Source: an uncultured Clostridia bacterium
Lineage (GTDB): Bacteria > Bacillota > Clostridia > UBA1381
Assembly: GCA_944391255.1 (NCBI GenBank)
Contig: CALXSW010000103.1
Location: 1-10,066 of the forward strand
Length of the DNA stretch: 10,066 nucleotides
Direction: 5' to 3'
The first letter of the stretch is position 1. Each line of letters starts with the position of its first letter. Of the stretch, positions 1-5,628 are shown piece after piece. Below the pieces are notes generated by a model. That model saw nothing but the letters and a program-made list of their open reading frames with translations. It had not been told where the DNA came from and made no database searches. Both the position numbers and the translations under genes were made by a program.

Positions 1-647
1 ACGCGTTTGAATTCGGCACGGCTGTTGTCGATATAGAGCGCGGCAAGTTCGCGGAGGCAAAGCCGTATATATGGCAGACTGATACGGCTGTGGCAAAAAA
101 TTCATGGGGTTATACTGAGGGGAATGAGTACAAGACATCAGCGCAGATAATATGCGACCTTGTGGATATAGTGAGCAAGAACGGAAGACTGCTTCTAAAT
201 GTAGGACCTAAGCCGGACGGAACGATCCCTGACGGCGATAGAAAAATACTTCTTGAGATAGGCGACTGGCTCAAAGTGAACGGAGAGGCGATATACGGCG
301 CTAAGCTCTGGAGAAAACCGGGAGAAGGACCTACAAAGACGGTGGAAGGACAGTTTGCCGACAATGACGCGACACAGTTTACAAGCGAGGACATAAGGTT
401 CACTGTAAACGGCGGATATATTTACGCGGTATGTCTTAATATGCAGGGAAAGAACAGCGTATGTATACGCTCCCTTTCAGAGGCGGATGCCTCGCACAAG
501 CCGAATTTCCACGGAATAATAAAATCAGTTGAAGTGCTTGGATATGACGCTGATCCGGAGTGGAAAAGAGATGAGGAAGGACTTAATGTAAAGACTGTGA
601 CGATCGATTCGGACAAGCCGGTAGTATTTAAGATAAAGGTGGATTGA
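1..647 (+). CDS. Alpha-L-fucosidase, GH29 family (C-terminal part, 5' truncated by window)
   Basis: Glycoside hydrolase that removes alpha-linked L-fucose from glycans. The frame is open from base 3 with no start in the window; the GTG at 90 is internal, because the conserved family stretch begins before it: a motif like DIERGKFAEAKPYIWQTDT at about 33-89, then NSWGY at about 99-113. The stretch KNGRLLLNVGPKPDGTIP followed by GDWLKVNGEAIYG is the hallmark end of the GH29 catalytic barrel. The remaining roughly 95 residues look like the usual C-terminal beta-sandwich, ending in a VVFKIKVD strand. Seen: about 215 residues, where whole enzymes usually have 400-600. Secretion cannot be judged without the N-terminus. 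It stops six bases before the acetyltransferase, so co-transcription is likely. Codon use (many ATA, GCG, AAG) resembles the virion genes, suggesting both belong to the same genomic background. Confidence 0.93.
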   Translation, partial: AFEFGTAVVDIERGKFAEAKPYIWQTDTAVAKNSWGYTEGNEYKTSAQIICDLVDIVSKNGRLLLNVGPKPDGTIPDGDRKILLEIGDWLKVNGEAIYGAKLWRKPGEGPTKTVEGQFADNDATQFTSEDIRFTVNGGYIYAVCLNMQGKNSVCIRSLSEADASHKPNFHGIIKSVEVLGYDADPEWKRDEEGLNVKTVTIDSDKPVVFKIKVD

Positions 648-653
648 CGGTAT

Positions 654-1190
654 ATGAAAAATGATATAATACTTGAAACCGAAAGACTATATCTTAGAAA
701 AATGACATATGATGATCTTGACAGTCTGCGCGCGATATTATGCGATCCTGAAGTCATGTACGCGTATGAGCATGCGTTTGATGATGATGAGGTGAACGAG
801 TGGCTCGAAAAACAGCTTAAACGGTATGAGAATGACGGCTTCGGTCTATGGGCTGTCATTCTCAAAGCCACAGGCGAGATGATAGGTCAATGCGGACTTA
901 CATATCAGGACTGTGACGGTGAAAGGGTAATAGAGATAGGTTATCTTTTCGCTAAAGCGTTCTGGCATAACGGATACGCGACAGAAGCCGCAAAGGGGTG
1001 CAGGCATTACGCGTTTAATAAGCTGGGCGCTCAGGAGGTGTTCTCGATAATACGCGACACAAATAAAGCGTCTGAAAATGTCGCGCTCAGAAACGGTATG
1101 AAATACCGCGGCACGTTCGTTAAGCATTATTACAACATAGATATGCCGCATAACATATTCTCTGTAAAAAACAAGAATTGTCAGAGGTAA
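654..1190 (+). CDS. GNAT family N-acetyltransferase (RimJ/RimL-like)
   Basis: A 178-residue acetyl-CoA-dependent acetyltransferase of the Acetyltransf_3 (RimJ/RimL) type; the acceptor could be a protein N-terminus or a small amine and cannot be told from sequence. It opens with the typical ETERLYLRKMTYDDLDSL strand-helix. Residues 91-112 hold the acetyl-CoA signature: IEIGYLFAKAFWHNGYATEA, where HNGYA corresponds to the Q/R-x-x-G-x-G/A pyrophosphate loop. Residues 134-149 (RDTNKASENVALRNGM) form the usual N-x-x-S-x-x-V-x-x-x-x-G-M segment near the end of the fold. Length is normal and no frame damage is visible. Its ATG lies six bases after the fucosidase stop, with AAGGTGG at 636-642 as a plausible ribosome site inside the upstream gene. 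The antitoxin ATG follows four bases after its stop. The fold is secure; the substrate is unknown. Confidence 0.9.
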   Translation: MKNDIILETERLYLRKMTYDDLDSLRAILCDPEVMYAYEHAFDDDEVNEWLEKQLKRYENDGFGLWAVILKATGEMIGQCGLTYQDCDGERVIEIGYLFAKAFWHNGYATEAAKGCRHYAFNKLGAQEVFSIIRDTNKASENVALRNGMKYRGTFVKHYYNIDMPHNIFSVKNKNCQR

Positions 1191-1194
1191 GTCC

Positions 1195-1374
1195 ATGAAC
1201 AGAATATCAGATGATTATGCAAACAATATCAGAAATTTGATAGGAACTTTTGCTGTTGAGGGTATGAGTATAAGTGATGAATCGATGTTAAATTTAGAAC
1301 AACTGGCGTGTGGGAAAAAAACATGCTCTGAAATAGTAGAAGAATTACGGATGAAATATATGCAAAGGATATAA
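1195..1374 (+). CDS. VbhA-family Fic antitoxin (class I Fic inhibitor), intact
   Basis: A 59-residue protein starting MNRISDDYANNIRNLIG and ending RMKYMQRI. Antitoxins of this family (VbhA-like) use one alpha helix with the motif [S/T]xxxE[G/N] to push a glutamate into the active site of a class I Fic AMP-transferase and block productive ATP binding. Here TFAVEG at residues 18-23 fits exactly: T18, E22, G23. The second half (SISDESMLNLEQLACGKKTCSEIVEEL in outline, residues 25-51) has the family's usual helix, 'G-K-x-T/S' turn and final helix. AGAGGT at 1183-1188 is a modest ribosome site. It starts four bases after the GNAT stop, and the toxin stub begins five bases after its own stop. Third-position GC is about 29% by hand count, far below the virion genes, suggesting acquisition from elsewhere. 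It has no intact partner in this window. Confidence 0.8.
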   Translation: MNRISDDYANNIRNLIGTFAVEGMSISDESMLNLEQLACGKKTCSEIVEELRMKYMQRI

Positions 1375-1379
1375 AGAAT

Positions 1380-1553
1380 ATGTTTTCTAAATATGAGGTT
1401 TATACAACTACCCAGTCTTTATATTGTTATTCTGATACAAATGTCCTTAAAAATAAATTGAATATATATGATCAAGAACGGCTGCAAGCTATGCTTTGCA
1501 GCTATTTTTTTTTGTCTGAAAACAAGTGGCATATTTATGTCACTTTAATTTAG
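1380..1553 (+). pseudogene. Truncated Fic toxin, N-terminal remnant
   Basis: A 57-codon open frame right after the antitoxin. Residues 14-35 (LYCYSDTNVLKNKLNIYDQERL in outline) match the leader of bacterial Fic proteins, which typically read YCYPxTxVLxNKLxIxDQExL. Similarity ends at about base 1485; the remaining 20 or so residues (SYFFLSENKW and on) come from a terminator hairpin and unrelated DNA. The Fic core, with the HPFxxGNGR-type motif that moves AMP onto target proteins, is absent, and I find no trace of it downstream before 1677. The start is the ATG at 1380, with AAAGGA at 1364-1369 as a possible ribosome site. It shares the AT-rich codon use of the antitoxin. I conclude that a toxin gene was cut by deletion or insertion; a new short peptide could still be made but would have no Fic activity. 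Confidence 0.72.
1480..1513 (+). terminator. Intrinsic (Rho-independent) terminator
   Basis: The stem GCTGCAA-GC (1481-1489) pairs with GC-T-TTGCAGC (1493-1502) around a three-base loop TAT, with one bulged T on the 3' arm. After two more bases comes a run of nine T (1505-1513). This is a clear + strand terminator for the fucosidase-GNAT-antitoxin transcript. It lies inside the open frame of the Fic stub, at the point where similarity to Fic is lost. The reverse strand lacks a T tract after the hairpin, so it is one-directional. Confidence 0.8.
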
Positions 1554-1592
1554 AAAAGCGAAGCTTGTCCTGCTGTTTTGGTACATATGCTG

Positions 1593-1598
1593 TATAAT
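1593..1598 (+). promoter_or_regulatory. Consensus -10 box (TATAAT) for the virion operon
   Basis: A perfect TATAAT lies about 80 bases before the scaffold ATG, just after the terminator of the upstream unit. No good -35 sits 16-18 bases upstream (the region reads CTGCTG or similar); TTGTCC at 1565-1570 is too far. It could therefore be a weak promoter or one helped by an activator, as for many late phage promoters. Transcription would begin near 1605 and give a leader of about 70 bases. Confidence 0.5.
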
Positions 1599-1661
1599 AT
1601 AGGTGTAGTGATAATTTCGCTATTCATAATAATAACCTGATACTGCTATCTATACTACATG

Positions 1662-1668
1662 AAAGGAG
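1662..1668 (+). promoter_or_regulatory. Ribosome binding site that fixes the scaffold start at 1677
   Basis: AAAGGAG lies eight bases before the ATG at 1677. The earlier in-frame ATG at 1659 overlaps this site and has no Shine-Dalgarno of its own, so translation should begin at 1677. Confidence 0.8.
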
Positions 1669-1676
1669 ACAAGCGT

Positions 1677-2414
1677 ATGGCACTGAAAACAAAAAAGGGA
1701 TCCCTGTTTGGCGACACTAAAAAGGAGCCGCAGGAGGAAGAGGATATCCGCGGCGCGGAGCGCGGCGAGGATGAGCCGGAAGATGAGCCTTACAGAGTTT
1801 TTGAAACAGAGGCGGAGTTCAAGGAGGCTGTCAGAAAGGAGATGCAGAAGATGAACGGCGGATATGACGAGCCGGCGGGAAGATACGGCAGAGCCGGATA
1901 TGACAAAAACAGGCCTAACGGCTACGGTGAAAATACCGGAGGATACGGAAGACATGGCTACGGCGAGAATGCTGGAGGATATGGAAGATATGGTTACGGC
2001 GAAAATGCCGGAGGCTACGGAAGACCGGGTTACGGCGAAAACGGCGGAAGCTATGGAAGATATGGCTATGGTGAGCCGGGCAGAGGCTATGGCGCAAACG
2101 GTATGGACTCGCAGAAGAGCGGAGCTATAGTAGAAGCGTGGCGCAGAGATGCGAGAGCGCTTAAAGAAATAGTTCCTGAATTTGAGCTTGCGGAGGCTAT
2201 ACGCGAACCGGAGTTTACCGATATATTAAGACGCGGCGGCTCTATCCTTGAAGCGTATGCCGCAATAAGCAGACTGCCGAAGCAGCCGGAGCGCGACGCT
2301 ATATACCAGAACGCGCATATGGCGCAGCGCGGCACAGGCGAGGCGACCAGAAATCCGGCAAAGCTCAGTCCGGAGGATTTCAAGGACTATATTGAAAATA
2401 TAAAGAACAGATAA
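1677..2414 (+). CDS. Phage scaffold-like protein with Gly/Tyr-rich tandem repeat
   Basis: A 245-residue protein starting MALKTKKGSLFGD, directly before the major capsid gene, the usual place of a capsid scaffold. Residues 17-38 are strongly acidic. Residues 82-141 are five 12-residue repeats of the form GYGENxGGYGRx, preceded by degenerate copies, giving a low-complexity segment with eleven YG pairs. The C-terminal half (about 150-245) holds the recognisable part: a helix EAWRRDARALKEIVPEFELAEAI, then EPEFTDILRRGGSILEAYAAI. This resembles the 'LK..YPdFdL....NPeF..LL..G.s...AYe.i' block that I recall in scaffold-like proteins next to N4-gp56-type capsids. The role (guiding capsid assembly, then leaving or staying inside) is inferred from position and this block. 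The disordered repeat is unusual for a scaffold. An alternative is an internal head protein. No membrane segment or signal peptide. Confidence 0.68.
   Translation: MALKTKKGSLFGDTKKEPQEEEDIRGAERGEDEPEDEPYRVFETEAEFKEAVRKEMQKMNGGYDEPAGRYGRAGYDKNRPNGYGENTGGYGRHGYGENAGGYGRYGYGENAGGYGRPGYGENGGSYGRYGYGEPGRGYGANGMDSQKSGAIVEAWRRDARALKEIVPEFELAEAIREPEFTDILRRGGSILEAYAAISRLPKQPERDAIYQNAHMAQRGTGEATRNPAKLSPEDFKDYIENIKNR
1920..2099 (+). repeat. Five tandem 36-bp units encoding GYGEN-type repeats
   Basis: In-frame units at 1920-1955, 1956-1991, 1992-2027, 2028-2063 and 2064-2099. Each encodes 12 residues beginning GYGE and centred on YGR; the last is the most diverged (GYGEPGRGYGAN). Base changes between copies are mainly silent or alter only the variable positions, so the protein pattern seems kept while the DNA drifts. 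The array could gain or lose units by slippage. Confidence 0.92.
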
Positions 2415-2452
2415 AAAAGAGAACAACAATATAAATAAGGGGGCAAATAATA

Positions 2453-3643
2453 ATGGCAAATGAATCAGTACTCAATCTGAACAAAACGACCTCCGCGGGT
2501 ATGTCACCGCTCATGGAGGCGATCCTGAACAGATATGTGCTTGAAGCGAACAAGACGAACAGAAAGTACACTCAGTTCGGTCAGAAAGTGGACATACCGC
2601 AGGGCAAGACAAAGACGATAGCCTTTGACAAGCTCTCTCCACTGCCAAAGGCGACAGTTCCTCTTACAGAGGGCGTGACACCTACAGGCTCTGCTGTGAA
2701 TATCACAAGAATAAAGGGTGAGCCGGATCAGTTCGGTAATTATGTGTCATATACTGATCAGCTTGACTTTTTCGCGCATGATCCGTCACCGGAAGTGTTG
2801 AAGTATACAGAGCTTTTGACAGAAAACCAGCTTGAAACGTATGAGCATCTTGACGCGATGGAGCTTGCGTCGGGATTAAACGTATTTTATGCCGGAACAG
2901 CGTCAAGCAGAAGTACGCTTGCAGACACGCTCACAGTAAAGGACGTAAGACGCGCTGTGACAGCGCTTAAGCGAAACAAGGTACAGCCGGCAGACGGCAC
3001 GGACTTTATAGCGTTTATACATCCTGACGTGGTGTATAATATCTGGACAGATGAGGAATGGAGACAGCCTCATACATATGCTGATACAAAGGAGCTTTAC
3101 AGCGGTGAGATCGGCAGACTTTTCGGTGTGCGCTTTATTGAGGATCCGGACGCGTATGTGTTCCGCGGAACGGCGTTCGAGGATAAGTATGATGAGCTGA
3201 CTGTCGTAAAGTCTGACAAGAGCGCGAAGAAGGTATATGTGGCTGAAACTATAACGACTACATCGGGCTACGCGTCAAAGAAGATATATATAGACAATGT
3301 TCAGTACACCGTATCATCAGCGACAGCCGGCTCAAACGGCGCCGCGTATCTCACTCTTTCAACCGCTATAACAAACGCACTAATAGAACCTGATATGAAG
3401 ATATATCCGGGCGAGGGCGCTGCTAACGGAAAGCCTGTGTATTCTACAGTTATACTCGGCAAGAACGCGTTCGGCACATCGGGTGACAAGACAGTGCAGC
3501 TCATAAATAAGCCTCTTGGCAGCGCCGGAACAGGCGACCCGCTCAATCAGCGCGGAACTATCGGCTGGAAAGGCTACAGATTCTGCAAGATACTTGAGCA
3601 GACAAAGATGGCAAGAATAGAAAGTCTTGCAAGCGTGAGCTGA
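2453..3643 (+). CDS. N4-gp56 family major capsid protein
   Basis: A 396-residue coat protein that would form the head shell. I recognise the N4-gp56 family from several blocks: an early segment like MSPLMEAILNRYVLEANKTN (residues 16-36), PQGKTKTIAFDKLSPLPKATVPLTEGVTP with YVSYTDQLDFFAHDP (about residues 50-112), the long-helix segment with LETYEHLDA, the RRAVTALKRNKV helix, and the C-terminal signature VYSTVILGKNAFG ... DPLNQRGTIGWK (residues 362-373) ... MARIESLASVS. Length is within the family's usual range and the frame is undamaged. AAGGGGG at 2437-2443, nine bases before the ATG, is a strong ribosome site as expected for the most abundant virion protein. It lies 38 bases after the scaffold gene and 13 bases before the small accessory gene. 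The beta-rich segment at about 260-330 is a normal variable region of the family. Confidence 0.93.
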   Translation: MANESVLNLNKTTSAGMSPLMEAILNRYVLEANKTNRKYTQFGQKVDIPQGKTKTIAFDKLSPLPKATVPLTEGVTPTGSAVNITRIKGEPDQFGNYVSYTDQLDFFAHDPSPEVLKYTELLTENQLETYEHLDAMELASGLNVFYAGTASSRSTLADTLTVKDVRRAVTALKRNKVQPADGTDFIAFIHPDVVYNIWTDEEWRQPHTYADTKELYSGEIGRLFGVRFIEDPDAYVFRGTAFEDKYDELTVVKSDKSAKKVYVAETITTTSGYASKKIYIDNVQYTVSSATAGSNGAAYLTLSTAITNALIEPDMKIYPGEGAANGKPVYSTVILGKNAFGTSGDKTVQLINKPLGSAGTGDPLNQRGTIGWKGYRFCKILEQTKMARIESLASVS

Positions 3644-3656
3644 TAAAGGAAGGTGA

Positions 3657-3914
3657 ATGATGATGGCTAAGACAAAATCAGAAAATGAAAATGTGCTTGT
3701 AATAATCCCGAAGCCTCACAACGTTGTAGGCGACACCGAAACTACGGTTTCGGTGAACGGGAAGATATATCAGATCATGTACGACGTGCCGGTGGAGGTG
3801 CCTAAGAATGTTGCGGAGGTAATTGAGCAGAGCCGCGAGCTTCAGGCTAAAATAGCTGAAATAACAGAGGAGTGCATAATGAAGCCGGGCAAGAGGGCTA
3901 TAGCAGAGCTTTGA
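3657..3914 (+). CDS. Small virion accessory / decoration-like protein
   Basis: An 85-residue protein placed between major capsid and portal. The core reads TTVSVNGKIYQIMYDVPVEVP, then a helix VAEVIEQSRELQAKI. This 'VNGk.Y.I..g..VEVP..vaEVi..S' pattern recurs in small proteins next to capsid genes of Clostridia phages. Its biochemical role is not settled; decoration or capsid-vertex binding is a guess from position. Three ATG codons occur in a row (3657, 3660, 3663). AAAGGA at 3645-3650 best serves 3657, and the GGAAGG at 3648-3653 best serves 3663 (MAKTKSEN), so the true protein is 83-85 residues. Bases 3734-3755 inside the gene form a perfect hairpin with a UACG loop. Confidence 0.72.
   Translation: MMMAKTKSENENVLVIIPKPHNVVGDTETTVSVNGKIYQIMYDVPVEVPKNVAEVIEQSRELQAKIAEITEECIMKPGKRAIAEL
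3734..3755 (+). other. Perfect intragenic hairpin with C(UACG)G loop
   Basis: CACCGAAAC (3734-3742) and its exact complement GTTTCGGTG (3747-3755) flank TACG. In RNA this is a nine-pair stem closed by C-G on a UACG tetraloop, a member of the very stable UNCG class. It lies about 75 bases into the small accessory gene. No T tract follows, so it is not a terminator. Confidence 0.7.
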
Positions 3915-3930
3915 TATATACCGGGGCTGT

Positions 3931-5628
3931 TTGAGGAGGTTGAGTTTTATAAACACATATATTTATAATGGAAAGATCTCTCCGGAGCATTTGTCGCGGG
4001 CGATGGAGGCATACAACACATATAAAGCCGACAAGGACAGCTATATTGCCCGTATCCGCGACAATGAACGATTTTACAGCGAGAGCTATTCATATATGAG
4101 CGAAGAGCTTGACGAGTCGATGAGATGCGACACGCCATTCATATTTTCAGCCATAGAAAACGCGCGCGCTGACGCTATAGATAATTTCCCTGTTGCAAAT
4201 ATACTTGAGCGGTCGCCGGAAGGCACGAGAACGGCAGAGCTGCTGTCGAAGATCGTGCCGGCGCAGCTCGACATATCGAATTTCAAAAAGGTGTTCAAGG
4301 AGAACATGAGAGTCAAGCTCAAATATGGAACAGCAGTTTACGGCGTGTTCTATAATGATGAAACGAAAAATATCGATATACGCAGCATAGATATTCTCGA
4401 TGTTTACGTTGATATGCATATTCCGGATATACAAGACAGTCAGTTTCTGTTTATTAACGCAGCCGTGGAGAATGATATGTTGAAGGAGCGGTACCCGGAG
4501 TACAGCGACCTGTTCACCGGTGACGCTGTTGTCGAAACGCTCACGCAGTCGTACCAGCTGAAAAACAGAACGACAGTTCTTGACTGCTACTATAAGAAAA
4601 CAGACGGCGCGCTGCATATGATGAAGATATGCAAGAACACTATAATAGCGGCGACAGAGGACATGGCAGGATATGAGAACGGATTGTATGACCACGGTCT
4701 ATATCCTGTCGTGTTCGACACGCTCTATCCGATAGAGCACAGTCCGTTCGGGTTCGGGATGATAGATATAGGCAAAGCCACACAGACCGAGATAAACAAG
4801 CTCGATTGTGCCATAACTGAAAATATAATGTGCGGCGCAAAGCCGAGATATCTTTCAAAGCGAAACGGTGGAATCGACGAGTGCGAGTTTAGTGATATGT
4901 CAAAAAATGTTGTGCATTATGAGGGAGAAACGGACGCTCTTAAGGTGATAGACGCAAATTCTCTGTCTGAAACTTATCTTACACACCGTGAATACAAAAA
5001 GGAAGAGCTTAAGGAGATACTCGCAAACCGTGACTTCCAGCAGGGTTCAACAACGGGCGGAGTAACGGCGGCAAGCGCGATAGAAACACTGCGTCAGACG
5101 GGAGAAAAGAGGTCAAGAGCGCTTATAAATGACACATATGATTCATATAAGCGCATAGTCATTCTGATGCTTGAACTGATGCGCCAGTTCTTTGAGGAAA
5201 AGCGCGTGTTTAGAACGACAGATGAAATGGGACAGAAGAGTTTTGACGAGTTCGACAACTCAATGATGTATGAGCGGAGCTTTGGAAAGCGCGGGGCGAT
5301 ATGGAAGAAGCTCGCGTTTGATATAGACATAGTTCCGCAGCGAGAAAACCCGCTGTCGCGAGAAAGCACGAACAACACTATTTTGACGATATGGAATAAC
5401 GGGATGCTTATGCCTGAAAATTCTGAAAATTCAATAATAGCGCTGAAGAGCATGAGCTTTGACGGCAAGGAAAAGCTGATAGGTGATCTTCAGGAGCGGC
5501 AGAAAGAATTAAAGGAGGCTGGATACAATGGCGCAGAAGAACATAAAGAAAACGACAGCGTCGGAAAACACGACAAAAACAACGGAAAAGTCACAATCGG
5601 CAAAGCCAATACGGGAATCACTGGTTAA
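3931..5628 (+). CDS. Phage portal protein
   Basis: A protein of up to 565 residues that would form the twelve-fold DNA entry ring at one head vertex. Recognisable blocks, numbered from TTG 3931: YDHGLYPVVFD (253-263), SPFGFGMIDIGKATQTEINKL (about 271-291), AKPRYLS (303-309), the GGVTAASAIETLRQTGEKRSR stretch (about 376-395), which is typical of portal proteins of this kind, and the helix MLELMRQFFEEKRVFR that follows. The frame is open from 3904 but has no ATG until codon 25. Candidate starts are TTG 3931 (no ribosome site), TTG 3940 (inside the site) or ATA 3949 (perfect spacing, giving about 559 residues); I list the longest. The last 33 codons overlap the next gene in another frame and are rich in K, N, G and D. 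The gene follows the small accessory gene by about 17-34 bases. Portal downstream of the capsid gene is an unusual order. Confidence 0.88.
   Translation: MRRLSFINTYIYNGKISPEHLSRAMEAYNTYKADKDSYIARIRDNERFYSESYSYMSEELDESMRCDTPFIFSAIENARADAIDNFPVANILERSPEGTRTAELLSKIVPAQLDISNFKKVFKENMRVKLKYGTAVYGVFYNDETKNIDIRSIDILDVYVDMHIPDIQDSQFLFINAAVENDMLKERYPEYSDLFTGDAVVETLTQSYQLKNRTTVLDCYYKKTDGALHMMKICKNTIIAATEDMAGYENGLYDHGLYPVVFDTLYPIEHSPFGFGMIDIGKATQTEINKLDCAITENIMCGAKPRYLSKRNGGIDECEFSDMSKNVVHYEGETDALKVIDANSLSETYLTHREYKKEELKEILANRDFQQGSTTGGVTAASAIETLRQTGEKRSRALINDTYDSYKRIVILMLELMRQFFEEKRVFRTTDEMGQKSFDEFDNSMMYERSFGKRGAIWKKLAFDIDIVPQRENPLSRESTNNTILTIWNNGMLMPENSENSIIALKSMSFDGKEKLIGDLQERQKELKEAGYNGAEEHKENDSVGKHDKNNGKVTIGKANTGITG
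3933..3940 (+). promoter_or_regulatory. Strong Shine-Dalgarno of the portal gene, without an ATG
   Basis: GAGGAGGT here is the best ribosome site in the window. The core AGGAGG ends at 3939. Nine bases on, in the portal frame, lies ATA (3949-3951), where the neighbouring capsid and ejection genes have ATG at the same spacing. There is no ATG, GTG or TTG at a usable distance downstream of it. Confidence 0.75.

Larger units (their letters stand above)
1554..1676. other. Intergenic spacer and leader of the virion operon
   Basis: About 120 bases, AT-rich, with no open frame of note, no tRNA and no clear inverted repeat. It holds a consensus -10 box at 1593-1598 and the Shine-Dalgarno of the scaffold gene at 1662-1668. 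It is the only plausible place in the window for the promoter of the virion genes and for a left-hand junction between host-like and phage-like DNA. Confidence 0.6.

Noticed and set aside
110..1196. Long open frames on the minus strand opposite the fucosidase and GNAT genes
   Set aside because: They are shadows of well-recognised + strand genes; their peptides are Ser/Leu-rich and low in sense, with no ribosome sites.
1503..1553. The T9 run as a frameshift site restoring the Fic gene
   Set aside because: I found no Fic-like sequence in any frame downstream, so a shift would restore nothing.
1659..1661. Upstream ATG as start of the scaffold gene
   Set aside because: It overlaps the Shine-Dalgarno that serves the ATG at 1677 and has no site of its own.
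1920..2099. Tandem 36-bp repeats considered as a CRISPR array
   Set aside because: Units are contiguous, diverged, in frame and without spacers; they encode a protein repeat.
1864..2130. An 88-codon + strand frame and minus frames over the Gly/Tyr repeats
   Set aside because: Tandem repeats keep all frames open. The GYGEN frame has the ribosome site and a recognisable downstream domain; the others do not.
2950..2970. Short palindrome GCGCTGT-G-ACAGCGC in the capsid gene
   Set aside because: Too short once a loop is allowed (about five pairs) and it encodes a conserved capsid helix; no sign of function.
4147..4695. A 182-codon minus-strand frame opposite the portal gene
   Set aside because: No ribosome site or recognisable domain; the portal motifs on the + strand cover the same bases.
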